A stretch of 64,000 bases of DNA, taken from contig MESE01000057.1 in the NCBI GenBank assembly GCA_001770855.1, positions 82,262 to 146,261 of the forward strand, in the 5' to 3' direction. Numbering within the stretch: the first letter of the stretch is position 1; every line of letters starts with the position of its first letter. The notes under the pieces are model-generated. The model worked only from the letters and a program-made list of their open reading frames with translations, was not told the origin of the DNA and made no database searches. Below, piece by piece: positions 7,653-15,165 of the stretch. Origin of the DNA: Burkholderiales bacterium RIFCSPLOWO2_02_FULL_57_36. GTDB taxonomy: Bacteria; Pseudomonadota; Gammaproteobacteria; Burkholderiales; Burkholderiaceae_D. A program made the position numbers and the translations under genes.

Positions 7653-9440
7653 ATGATGACCGCAACCTCATTGAAAACCATCGCCGCGCCGGCGTTCCTC
7701 AGCGCCGCCGCGGATGCCGCCGCAAGCGTGCCGGATGCGCAAAACGAACTGGCGCAGCCGGCCGCGAGCAAATACTGCCTGGAACTGAAGAACCTGAGCA
7801 AGTCCTACGGTACCGGCGCGCACCGCACGTCGGTCTTGAAAGACATCAACCTGCAAATCAAGGAAGGCGAATTCGTCGCCATCGTCGGCTTTTCCGGCAG
7901 CGGCAAGACCACGCTGATCTCGCTGATCGCCGGCCTGATCGCGCCGGACGAAGGCGCGGTGCTGCGCAACGGCCAACCGATCGACGGCCCGGCGCCGGAT
8001 CGCGGCGTGGTGTTCCAGAGCTATTCGCTGATGCCGTGGATGACGGTGCGCGACAATGTCGCGCTCGCGGTCGACCAGGTATTCAAGGGCGCGCCGAAAG
8101 CAGAACGCGATGCCAGGGTGCTCAAGTACATCGACATGGTGAACCTGACACCCGCCTTGGAAAAGCGCCCGGCGGAACTGTCCGGCGGCATGCGCCAGCG
8201 CGTCGCGGTGGCGCGCGCACTGGCCGCCAACCCGGACATCCTGCTGCTGGACGAGCCGCTGTCGGCGCTGGATGCGCTGACCCGCGCCAAGCTGCAGGAT
8301 GAAATCATCCGCATCTGGAATCAGGAAAAGAAGACCGTGATCCTGATCACCAACGATGTCGATGAAGGCATCATGATGGCGGACCGCATCATCCCGCTCA
8401 ATCCCGGACCCGGCGCCACCTTCGGCCCGGAATTTCCGGTGACGCTGGCGCGCCCGCGCGACCGCGCCGGCATGAATCATTCGGAAGACTTCAAGAAAAT
8501 CCGTAAGGAAGTCACGCGTTACCTGATGGATGTCGGCGCGCAGAAAAACGCCGGTGACGAGAACAAAATCGTCCACCTGCCCACGGTCGTGCCGAACACC
8601 AGCAACGAACACAAGCAGGCATCGAAACCGGGCGCCGCGCCGGAAAAGACGCCGGCCCATCTGGAGCGCTACGTCGAGTTCTCCAAGGTATCGAAGATCT
8701 ATCCGAGCCGCACCGGACCGATCAAGGTGGTCGAGGAATTCGACCTGAAGATCCGCAAGGGCGAATTCATTTCCGTGATCGGCCATTCCGGCTGCGGCAA
8801 ATCGACCGTGCTGTCGATGATCGCCGGCCTGACCGACATCAGCGAAGGCGGCATCTTCCTCGACAGCAGGGAAGTGACGGCTGCCGGCCCGGACCGCGGC
8901 ATTGTGTTCCAGGCGCCCAGCCTGGTGCCTTGGCTCTCCGCCTACGACAATGTCGGCCTTGGCGTCGAGAAGGTGTTCCCGCATGTCAGCAAGAAAGAGC
9001 GCAACGACATCATCGAGCACTATCTGGAGCGTGTCGGCCTGGCAGGCGCGGCGCAAAAGAAGGCGTTCGAATTGTCGAACGGCATGAAGCAGCGGGTCGG
9101 CATCGCGCGCGCGTTCGCGCTATCGCCCAAGCTGTTGCTGCTGGACGAACCGTTCGGCATGCTGGACTCGCTCACGCGCTGGGATTTGCAGGAAGTGCTG
9201 ATGGAAGTGTGGACCCGCACCAAGCTGACCGCGATCATGGTCACGCACGATGTGGATGAAGCGATCTTGCTGGCCGACCGTGTGATCATGATGACCAACG
9301 GCCCGCGCGCCAAGGTCGGCAAGATCATGGAAGTCAAGCTGCCGCGGCCGCGCACGCGCAAGGCGCTGCTGGAACATCCGGACTATTACAAGCTGAGGGA
9401 GGAGCTGCTCGACTTCCTGAACGAGTGCGATCACGCATAA
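7653..9440 (+). CDS. Double ATP-binding subunit of the nitrate ABC transporter (NrtC-like + NrtD fused)
   Basis: A 595-residue protein with two complete ABC ATPase domains. Domain 1 (~45-300) has Walker [10 protein letters not shown] at 79-87, signature LSGGMRQR and Walker B ILLLDEP. Its switch-histidine position reads ITNDVDEG, with Asn in place of His, as in the ATPase half of cyanobacterial NrtC. Domain 2 (~340-590) has Walker [10 protein letters not shown], signature LSNGMKQR, Walker B LLLLDEP and an intact VTHDVDEA switch. A low-complexity linker rich in Lys, Pro and Ala joins them. So one polypeptide supplies the asymmetric NrtC/NrtD pair, without the NrtA-like regulatory domain that normally ends NrtC. 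AAGGGGAAC precedes the ATG. It is the last gene of the operon. Confidence 0.9.
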   Translation: MMTATSLKTIAAPAFLSAAADAAASVPDAQNELAQPAASKYCLELKNLSKSYGTGAHRTSVLKDINLQIKEGEFVAIVGFSGSGKTTLISLIAGLIAPDEGAVLRNGQPIDGPAPDRGVVFQSYSLMPWMTVRDNVALAVDQVFKGAPKAERDARVLKYIDMVNLTPALEKRPAELSGGMRQRVAVARALAANPDILLLDEPLSALDALTRAKLQDEIIRIWNQEKKTVILITNDVDEGIMMADRIIPLNPGPGATFGPEFPVTLARPRDRAGMNHSEDFKKIRKEVTRYLMDVGAQKNAGDENKIVHLPTVVPNTSNEHKQASKPGAAPEKTPAHLERYVEFSKVSKIYPSRTGPIKVVEEFDLKIRKGEFISVIGHSGCGKSTVLSMIAGLTDISEGGIFLDSREVTAAGPDRGIVFQAPSLVPWLSAYDNVGLGVEKVFPHVSKKERNDIIEHYLERVGLAGAAQKKAFELSNGMKQRVGIARAFALSPKLLLLDEPFGMLDSLTRWDLQEVLMEVWTRTKLTAIMVTHDVDEAILLADRVIMMTNGPRAKVGKIMEVKLPRPRTRKALLEHPDYYKLREELLDFLNECDHA

Positions 9441-9467
9441 AAATCACTCGTGGGAGAAGAGACTTGA

Positions 9468-9500
9468 CGGGCGGCGGAGAAATCCGCCGCCCGGTTTTTT
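9468..9500 (+). terminator. Intrinsic terminator of the nrt operon
   Basis: An 11-bp perfect stem CGGGCGGCGGA/TCCGCCGCCCG is closed by a GAAA tetraloop and followed by G and six T residues. It lies 27 bp after the last operon stop codon. Confidence 0.92.
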
Positions 9501-9538
9501 ATTCATTGTAGATGCGCGGCACGCGCCGAAACGGCACG

Positions 9539-9712
9539 TCACTTCTTGATTTTGTCGATCACCATCTGCACACCCGTCGCGCCCGCCGCCGCTTGCGCGA
9601 CACCACCTTCAAGATCCCCTGACTGCCCGATCGCCTGGCCGCCGCGCGAGATGGGCGCGACGACATGCACCTGCTTTTGCTCGCCCGGGAGCTCGCCGCC
9701 CTTCACGCCCAT
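9539..9712 (-). CDS. Possible 57-residue open frame or gene remnant downstream of the globin gene
   Basis: A minus-strand frame starts at ATG (9710-9712) and ends with TGA at 9539-9541. It encodes a Gly/Ala-rich peptide beginning MGVKGGELPGEQKQ and ending VQMVIDKIKK. I do not recognise it. No clear ribosome site precedes it. It would be the last gene of the redox operon if real. The Gly-rich composition and the open frame extending back to 9769 could equally mark a decayed gene. The rest of 9713-9890 shows nothing recognisable. Confidence 0.2.
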   Translation of the reverse strand: MGVKGGELPGEQKQVHVVAPISRGGQAIGQSGDLEGGVAQAAAGATGVQMVIDKIKK

Positions 9713-9890
9713 GATTCGGTTATCTCGCGCTCGCTTTTTCCGGCGCGCAGCATGCCGGTTGCGGCAGCGTCACCGCGCTGCCGCAGGGCTCGGCGACATG
9801 GATCGCCTGTCCCCGTCCACACGCAGGTGCAATCCGGCCAAAATCGGCCTGTCGCCAAGCCTGGCGGTCAGTGACCCCGCTTCCGTATGC

Positions 9891-10307
9891 TCACGCCGGT
9901 ACCGTCTTGGCGGCGTCCTTCATTGCATTGGCAAGAATGGTGTATGCCCGAGTCCAGGCTTCCTTGACTTCTTCGGTGAATGCGTCGCCGAGGCCCGCGC
10001 CCAACGTCCACAGCAGCGCGCCGGCAACGGTATCGTAGTCCTTGTCCTTGACGCGGTAAGCGACATGGCGCGTGCCGAGGTCCTGCACCGCCGGCACGAT
10101 GTCGCCTAGCTGGTCGAGTTTCATCACCACGGTGTTGAGCATGGCCATCAGCTTGCGGCCCTGTTCGACGATGTCGCCCTTGAACATCGGCTGCAGCGAA
10201 GGATCGGTCTCGAACAGCTTGCGGTAAAACAGTTCAGCTGCCTTCTCTTTGATAGGCACCACTTTCTGCCAGGAGGTTTGTACCAGGGTGATTTGTTGCG
10301 GTGTCAT
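9891..10307 (-). CDS. Single-domain globin (Vitreoscilla-type)
   Basis: A 138-residue globin without a reductase domain. It aligns with Vitreoscilla hemoglobin: MTPQQITLVQTSW at the start, Phe42 at the CD corner, Gln49 in the distal region, proximal His81 in LGTRHVAYRV, and the GH region ALLWTLGAGLGDAFT. Such globins bind O2 and NO and often act as NO dioxygenases or in NO relief when an electron donor is present. AAAGGAAAT lies upstream of the ATG. It follows the cytochrome c gene by 12 bp, so it appears to be cotranscribed with the redox genes under nitrate and nitrogen control. That context favours NO or nitrite chemistry over oxygen supply, but this is an inference. Confidence 0.88.
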   Translation of the reverse strand: MTPQQITLVQTSWQKVVPIKEKAAELFYRKLFETDPSLQPMFKGDIVEQGRKLMAMLNTVVMKLDQLGDIVPAVQDLGTRHVAYRVKDKDYDTVAGALLWTLGAGLGDAFTEEVKEAWTRAYTILANAMKDAAKTVPA

Positions 10308-10319
10308 GGAATATTTCCT

Positions 10320-10673
10320 TTATTTAACGATTGCGATCATGTAATCAACTGCTGCCTTTACTTCATCGTCGCTCAGCTTGCCGTTGCCGCCTCGCGGCGG
10401 CATCATCGTGCTTTGCGGACCGAAGAAACCGTTCAACGCATGCTGCTGCAATACTTTCTTTCCCTTGGCCAGGCGCGGACGCCAAGCCTCCTTGTCGTGC
10501 ACCGGCGGCGCATCGGCGAAGCCGGCGGCATGACACGCCTTGCAGGTGTCGAGCCAGATTGCACGTCCCTTTGCCAGATGCGGATCGGCAAAGCTCGGAA
10601 AGCCGGCGTCGGCTGCGGCCAGCCGCGACCACAGCAGCGCGCCGGAAAGAGCGATCAGGCAAGCGGCTTTCAT
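10320..10673 (-). CDS. Small periplasmic monoheme cytochrome c
   Basis: A 117-residue precursor starting MKAACLIALSGALL, with a signal peptide to about residue 20. The mature part has one heme site CKACH and an axial-Met region TMMPPRGG, ending in the helix DDEVKAAVDYMIAIVK. This is the class I / cytochrome c5 pattern. An ATG 13 codons upstream would precede an unlikely leader, so the inner ATG (preceded by CAGGTAA) is preferred. It starts 4 bp after the DUF3365 cytochrome gene ends. It is a likely soluble electron shuttle for the multiheme cytochrome or for a terminal oxidase. Confidence 0.88.
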   Translation of the reverse strand: MKAACLIALSGALLWSRLAAADAGFPSFADPHLAKGRAIWLDTCKACHAAGFADAPPVHDKEAWRPRLAKGKKVLQQHALNGFFGPQSTMMPPRGGNGKLSDDEVKAAVDYMIAIVK

Positions 10674-10677
10674 CGGA

Positions 10678-11253
10678 TTACCTGTTGATCGGGATGCGCA
10701 ATACCACGCCACCCATCACGTCGCCGATCTTGAAATCGGTACGCGGCGTGTCCTTGTGGTTGTTGTGGCAGGTCACGCAGGCCGGCGCAATCGCAGTGTC
10801 GGCATAGACCGCCGTGAAGTAGGTTTTCTTGCCCAGGGTTTCTTCCTTGTAGAAGTTCTTGCCCGGGTTCTTGGCGACGAAATCCAGGCCTTCCTTTTCC
10901 ACCGGCGTTTTTGCCGCATTCTGCTTGTTCACCGGCCACAGCGACAGCAGCGAATAGCTGAAATTCGGCTTGCTCTTGGCGACTTCCTCGGCACCGAAAC
11001 GGAACATTTGCGCCGGCAGCACCAACGCCTTGTCGTCCTTCCAGTGTTCGCTCGCCTTGATGATCTTTTCCTCATTTTGCAGGCGGTTGACGATCAGGCG
11101 GGTATAGACGGCCCGGTCGGCCGCCATCACCGAATGCAGCGCATCGGCCATTTCCCGCGGCGTAATGCCGGACGCATGAGCAGACAACGCGCTCGCCGCA
11201 AGGACCGCGCCGAGCGCCAGAAAACCGGATTGCATCTTTGCGCTTCTCTTCAT
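10678..11253 (-). CDS. Tll0287/DUF3365-type monoheme cytochrome c
   Basis: About 191 residues from the ATG preceded by AAGGAGAAAGAA (MKRSAKMQSG). A signal peptide ends near SAHA. The body matches the Tll0287-like (DUF3365) fold, a PAS-like domain often found as a periplasmic sensor or cytochrome. One heme motif, CVTCHNNH, lies near residue 160 and is followed by the family's GDVMGGVVLRIPI end. It sits 48 bp after the multiheme gene and 4 bp before the small cytochrome c gene. The function could be electron transfer or ligand (NO or redox) sensing; the sequence does not decide. The upstream in-frame ATG codons lie in the ribosome-site region and are less likely starts. Confidence 0.85.
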   Translation of the reverse strand: MKRSAKMQSGFLALGAVLAASALSAHASGITPREMADALHSVMAADRAVYTRLIVNRLQNEEKIIKASEHWKDDKALVLPAQMFRFGAEEVAKSKPNFSYSLLSLWPVNKQNAAKTPVEKEGLDFVAKNPGKNFYKEETLGKKTYFTAVYADTAIAPACVTCHNNHKDTPRTDFKIGDVMGGVVLRIPINR

Positions 11254-11301
11254 TTCTTTCTCCTTCATGGTTAAAAAGTGTTCCCCCTGCAATCCGCGCC
11301 G

Positions 11302-12729
11302 TTACGGGTTGCGTGATGCACGTTGGCGCTGCTTCTCTGCATCCTTTGCCACAGCCATGTCGATGCTCGGCACGTGCCGCGACGGCATGCCCTTGAAGTT
11401 GTCGGCGATCAGGCCGGGCTCGGCCAGCGCGTCGATCGCGAAGCCGAGACCGTGACAACTCATGCATGTGGCCCGTATCATTTTTTCGTTGGGGCGCAGC
11501 GTATCGTTCTGGTTGTGCTGTACCACCATCCGAACGCCGTCCTCGGTGCGCATTCTCACGCGCGGCATATGACAGCTCGCGCACGACACGCCGGAGCCCG
11601 GCGGCGCCTGACCGGCAATTTCCTTCTGCCACAACGCGTAATGCGGCGATTGTTTATAGGCCAACGTATGCTTGTCGTTGTGGCAGTTCATGCACGATTC
11701 CACCGCAGCCGTCGCGCTATCGAAACGGTGCGCGCCGTGGCACGACGTGCAGCCAAGTTGCTTGTGCGCGGCATCCGCCTTCATCGGCTGGCGTGCCATG
11801 CCCGGTGTCATCGGCGACAAATCCTGCGCCAACCGCATGCCGTGCTTGCCGGCATGGAAGCCCTTGGTTTCTTCCACGTGACAACCTTTGCATGTTTCTG
11901 TGCCGCTGGGGCGCTCGGTCCATTTTCCGGCGTTATCGCCGGCGCTAGATACATGGCAACCGCTACAGTTGACGCCGGCCTGCGCATGCGCGGTGCCAAG
12001 CCAGTCGGTCTGCAATGCTGCGCTGCCGTGCTTGCCGGCCGGTGCATCCTGCTCAGCCGTCGACAGCGGCTTCAATGGATATCTGGCGGCCGGATAACTC
12101 GCCATCTCCTTTACCATTGCTCCCAGTTCGCGTTGTGGCAACAGCGCCTTTTGCAATACCTTCGCCTCGTTGTTGTGCTTGAGCAGGAAATCCTCGTACA
12201 GCGCGCGATTGTCGTGATAGTTGTGGCAACCCGCGGCGGTACAGCCGTCGAACGCGAGGTCCTTGTGGTCCGGCGGCATTTCTTCTTCGCCTGCATGGCA
12301 ATGGAAGCAAACGTCGACCGGCTTGGTCACCGCCATCGCCTGCGTGATGCCGGGTTTGTGCTCGACGTGACAGGTGATGCACATTTTGGCATCGATTTTT
12401 TCCAGCCGGCCGGCATTGCGTGGATCGTCGAACTTGCTGGCCGGATGCTTGTCATCGGCATCTTTCAGTTCCGCGCCATGGCATTTCACACAGGCTTCCT
12501 GTATCGCCTCGGGGCCACCGAACGAGGCGCCATGGCAACTTTCGCACTTCAATTCAATCTGATAGTGGCCGTGCGTGGTCTGGCCGGGCAGCAGCATCGC
12601 GCGCGCAGTCGCAAACAGCGGACTGTCTGCCGCGTTCTTGTCCAGCAATCCGACTGTCAGGTACGCCGCCATTGCCACGCTCAGCACTCCCCAGTAAATC
12701 CACAGAATCCTGCGGCTCTTCTTTGCCAT
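11302..12729 (-). CDS. Membrane-anchored multiheme c-type cytochrome (10 CxxCH + one CX4CH)
   Basis: A 475-residue protein with an uncleaved-looking N-terminal anchor (basic MAKKSRR, then a helix at ~9-28) and a periplasmic body. Heme sites in order are CESCH, CVKCH, CITCH, CFHCH, CTAAGCH (four spacer residues), CSGCH, CKGCH, CTSCH, CMNCH, CASCH and CMSCH. They form two groups, the first five (~62-175) and the last six (~255-430), separated by ~80 residues without heme. The second group, with HAGKHGMRL, SPHYALWQ and GVSCASCHMPR, recalls octaheme hydroxylamine-oxidoreductase-like and NrfA-like enzymes. There is no CxxCK site, and enzymatic activity is not shown. It starts 3 bp after the flavoprotein gene, so the two probably form a complex. 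It is either an oxidoreductase for nitrogen oxides or an electron conduit. Confidence 0.88.
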   Translation of the reverse strand: MAKKSRRILWIYWGVLSVAMAAYLTVGLLDKNAADSPLFATARAMLLPGQTTHGHYQIELKCESCHGASFGGPEAIQEACVKCHGAELKDADDKHPASKFDDPRNAGRLEKIDAKMCITCHVEHKPGITQAMAVTKPVDVCFHCHAGEEEMPPDHKDLAFDGCTAAGCHNYHDNRALYEDFLLKHNNEAKVLQKALLPQRELGAMVKEMASYPAARYPLKPLSTAEQDAPAGKHGSAALQTDWLGTAHAQAGVNCSGCHVSSAGDNAGKWTERPSGTETCKGCHVEETKGFHAGKHGMRLAQDLSPMTPGMARQPMKADAAHKQLGCTSCHGAHRFDSATAAVESCMNCHNDKHTLAYKQSPHYALWQKEIAGQAPPGSGVSCASCHMPRVRMRTEDGVRMVVQHNQNDTLRPNEKMIRATCMSCHGLGFAIDALAEPGLIADNFKGMPSRHVPSIDMAVAKDAEKQRQRASRNP

Positions 12730-12732
12730 TGT

Positions 12733-14715
12733 TTAAAAGTAGTAAGTCTTCAAGATGTGAAAGCCGAGCAGAACCGGCACCGGCCAGAACAACAGAATAT
12801 GAATCCAGGTGCTGTTCACGCGCCAGCGACGCACCAGTGCCGGCGGCAGGCGGTGTTCCTGCGCAATCATCAGGGCGGCAATGCCGCCGGCCAGGATCAG
12901 TGCGATGAAGCTGCTCATCAGCAGGAAATTGAGCTCGCTACCGAGACGGCCGCCGGTATGCAAGTACAACCCGGTCAGCGCCGCCAGGCCGAGCAGCACA
13001 TGCAGTACGCGCCAGATCGCGAAGTCGCCAAAGCGGATGCGCGACCAGCGCTTGCGGAACGTGAGCAACAATCCCAGTGCAGTCAGGCCAAGCACGGTGA
13101 AGCCGCTGATCTGTTTGTACAGGCTGACCAGCCACAGGTCGTCCCAGCGCCATGCGGTCCGCACCGTGTCGACAAATGGAATCGCCGGCGTGATCAACAT
13201 CATCAACGCGAACAGCAATGCAGCGACGGCGCCGGCCAACATGGTGCGATGCGCGCGCACCGGCTCACGCTCCACGCTGCCGCCGGCCAATTCCGCCACC
13301 AGCGGCTTGCACGATCCGCATACGGTGGAAGCCCTCGTGCAGGCCGCCAGTTGTTCGACGCTGCAGTTGCCGGCCGCGATCGCTTCGCCCAGTTGGCCGC
13401 GCGTGACGCCGGTGCAGTTGCAGACGATCGCGGTCGCCGGCCAATTGACGACGCTGGTCGCATCCTCTTCCGGCCACAGCAAACCGGTGCGACGGAAGCG
13501 CCACAACTGCCACGGAAATATTCTGCGGTTATGCGTCACCGCTTCCTGCAGGCGCCGCATGTCGGGACATTCGCCGACCGCCATCGCGCCGATCAGGACT
13601 CCGCGCTCGACCACCACCTTGCGGTACACGCTGTTTCCCTTGTCCTCGTATACCGCCAGCGTCGCAAGATCGAGACCGTCGCGTTCGCCCGTGCGTCCCA
13701 TGCTGAACACCGGCAAATCAAGGACTTTCAGGTGCGTGGCCTGCAGCGATCCGGCGTAGTTCGCCTCATCGCCGCATACTGTATGCACCGCGACCGCCGC
13801 CTGCTCGAAGCCGGGCGCGACGATGCCGTATACCTTTCCGCGATGCTCGGCGCATTCGCCGATGGCATATATGGAAGGATCTGAAGTCTGCATCTGATCG
13901 TTGACACGGATGCCGCGCCCGATATGCAGACCGGCCTGCAGCGCCAGATCGATATTCGGCTTGATGCCGGCGGCGATCACGATAGTGTCGCATTCGACGG
14001 TGAAGCCGCCGCGCAGGCTGATGCCGGTTACCACGCCCTCGCCGTGGATGCGTTTGACCGCGGCGCCGGGCCACACCTTGATGCCGGTCGCCTCAACATG
14101 GGCGCGCAACTGGTTGGAGGCTTTCTGGTCGAGTTGCCGCATCATCAGCCGCTCGTTGTTTTCGATCACCCACACCTCGGTGTTGAAGCGCTGCATCGCG
14201 CGCGCCGCTTCCAGTCCGAGCAATCCGCCGCCCAGTACCACGGTGCGGCGGCTGCGGATGCGCCGTGCGAACAGGCGTTGCGTGTCGCTCATGTCGCGGA
14301 ACACATAGACGTTGGCTTGCCCCACGCCTGGCACATCGGGAATGCGTGCGCGCGAACCTGTGGCGAGCACCAGTTTCGAGTAACTTTGCACACGCCCCAT
14401 CGAATCCTCGATCTGCCGCGCGGCGCGATCGATCTCGATCACTGCGCAGTTCAAGCGCGTTTCGATGTTCGGCCCCTGCGGCAGCGCCAGCCCCTGCGTC
14501 AATGCCGCCCAGTCAGTTTCCCCTGCAAGAAAGGAGGACAGGCGCACGCGGTTATACGGCTCCCACGGCTCATCGCCGTAGATCACCATGGCAACCGATG
14601 GATCGCGCCGATACAAATCCTGCGCAAAACGCACCCCGACAGGGCCGGTACCGATCACCACGATCGGTTCTTCGGCACATGATGTATCGGGCACGGGCTT
14701 CGGCACTGCAACCAC
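12733..14715 (-). CDS. NirB-like FAD/[2Fe-2S] oxidoreductase fused to a di-heme-b-like membrane domain
   Basis: About 660 residues. The start chosen is the GTG at 14715, preceded by GGGAG; a TTG at 14736 lies in the leader tail. Residues ~15-400 are a NirB/rubredoxin-reductase-type flavoprotein with FAD motif VVIGTGPVG, NAD(P)-site motif VVLGGGLLGLEAA and AIGECAEH. A BFD-type [2Fe-2S] domain follows (CNC ... CGSC). The siroheme half of NirB is replaced by five transmembrane helices. Helices 3 and 5 each carry two His separated by 13 residues (H-VLLGLAALTGLYL-H and H-ILLFWPVPVLLGF-H), the spacing used to hold two hemes b. The inferred path is NAD(P)H, FAD, [2Fe-2S], hemes b, periplasmic cytochromes. 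It is the first gene of an operon with a sigma-54 promoter and a terminator leader. Confidence 0.85.
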   Translation of the reverse strand: MVAVPKPVPDTSCAEEPIVVIGTGPVGVRFAQDLYRRDPSVAMVIYGDEPWEPYNRVRLSSFLAGETDWAALTQGLALPQGPNIETRLNCAVIEIDRAARQIEDSMGRVQSYSKLVLATGSRARIPDVPGVGQANVYVFRDMSDTQRLFARRIRSRRTVVLGGGLLGLEAARAMQRFNTEVWVIENNERLMMRQLDQKASNQLRAHVEATGIKVWPGAAVKRIHGEGVVTGISLRGGFTVECDTIVIAAGIKPNIDLALQAGLHIGRGIRVNDQMQTSDPSIYAIGECAEHRGKVYGIVAPGFEQAAVAVHTVCGDEANYAGSLQATHLKVLDLPVFSMGRTGERDGLDLATLAVYEDKGNSVYRKVVVERGVLIGAMAVGECPDMRRLQEAVTHNRRIFPWQLWRFRRTGLLWPEEDATSVVNWPATAIVCNCTGVTRGQLGEAIAAGNCSVEQLAACTRASTVCGSCKPLVAELAGGSVEREPVRAHRTMLAGAVAALLFALMMLITPAIPFVDTVRTAWRWDDLWLVSLYKQISGFTVLGLTALGLLLTFRKRWSRIRFGDFAIWRVLHVLLGLAALTGLYLHTGGRLGSELNFLLMSSFIALILAGGIAALMIAQEHRLPPALVRRWRVNSTWIHILLFWPVPVLLGFHILKTYYF

Positions 14716-14740
14716 ATCGCTCTCCCGGCGCAACAAATAT

Positions 14741-14782
14741 AAAAAAAAGGATGCCTGCCCGCATGTAGCAGGCAGGACATCC
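14741..14782 (-). terminator. Conditional intrinsic terminator in the leader of the redox operon
   Basis: On the minus strand GGATGtCCTGCC pairs with GGCAGGCATCC and is followed by eight T residues. The structure lies between the promoter and the start codon at 14715, so it must be bypassed for expression. It mirrors the nrtA leader. Confidence 0.88.
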
Positions 14783-14792
14783 TTGTCCGTTT

Positions 14793-14841
14793 TGGATCAT
14801 CCGCGATCCATACAGTGCACTCCTTCTTTGGCGCACACTGT
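14793..14841 (-). ncRNA. ANTAR-like two-hairpin leader of the redox operon
   Basis: On the minus strand P1 (14841-14812) pairs ACAGTGTGCGCC with GGAGTGCACTGT (one G-A mismatch, two G-U pairs) around the hexaloop AAAGAA, which has the required A1 and G4. P2 (14810-14793) pairs TGGATC with GATCCA around GCGGAT, which keeps G4 but has G at position 1. The terminator begins 10 bases later. The arrangement matches the nrtA leader. The P2 loop deviation makes the call less certain. Confidence 0.6.
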
Positions 14842-14850
14842 TAACTAAAA

Positions 14851-14878
14851 TTCGCCTGACGCATTAGTCAGCGGCGAA
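14851..14878 (-). repeat. Inverted repeat in the redox operon leader
   Basis: Arms TTCGCC/GGCGAA enclose a second stem TGAC/GTCA with a 6-base loop (TAATGC on the transcribed strand) and a 2-base bulge. It would fold as a third leader hairpin upstream of P1. Its loop lacks the A1/G4 pattern. Confidence 0.6.
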
Positions 14879-14898
14879 CGTGTTTCTGTAATTTTCTT

Positions 14899-14926
14899 GA
14901 TCCATGCTCAAACATGAGCATGGATC
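14899..14926. repeat. 12-bp perfect inverted repeat at the redox operon transcription start
   Basis: GATCCATGCTCA and TGAGCATGGATC are separated by 4 bases. The expected sigma-54 start (~14921) falls inside the promoter-proximal arm. It could be an operator for a repressor or a 5'-end hairpin; no T-tract follows. Confidence 0.7.
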
Positions 14927-14931
14927 TATTT

Positions 14932-14947
14932 AGCAAGATGAATGCCA
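14932..14947 (-). promoter_or_regulatory. Sigma-54 (-24/-12) promoter of the redox operon
   Basis: On the minus strand TGGCATTCATCTTGCT fits the sigma-54 consensus with exactly 10 bases between GG and GC, and shares TGGCAT...TTGCT with the nrt promoter. Start near 14921. Possible NtrC half-sites GGTGCA (15069-15074) and TGCACCA (15139-15145) lie 120-200 bp upstream. Confidence 0.75.
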
Positions 14948-15165
14948 TCCGCCCTTATCTGCAATTCGCCCCATAAAGAATCATCATCAATACGAAGATG
15001 CCAGCGACGTAATCACTTGCAGGTTCAGTACTCGCTAGTGGACCGTAACAGCCGATTTGGAAGGGAAAGGTGCACGTGCGGCAGGCACTTTCGAATTAGT
15101 TGTTGCAGTCCACCAGTTTATGCATTGTTTTTGTGCAATGCACCAGAGAAGGACCGCAAAATGGG

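Noticed and set aside
6470..7801. 443-codon minus-strand open frame
   Set aside because: Antisense to nrtB and its flanks; no domain and no ribosome site.
7668..9056. 462-codon minus-strand open frame
   Set aside because: Antisense to the double ATPase gene, whose Walker motifs are intact; His/Arg-rich shadow.
11323..13884. 853-codon plus-strand open frame
   Set aside because: It runs antisense across the multiheme cytochrome and flavoprotein genes, which have clear motifs. The frame is Arg/His/Gln-rich without any domain; it comes from G+C-biased third positions.
14851..14878. Third leader hairpin considered as ANTAR P1
   Set aside because: Its hexaloop TAATGC lacks A at position 1 and G at position 4; the AAAGAA hairpin just downstream fits better.
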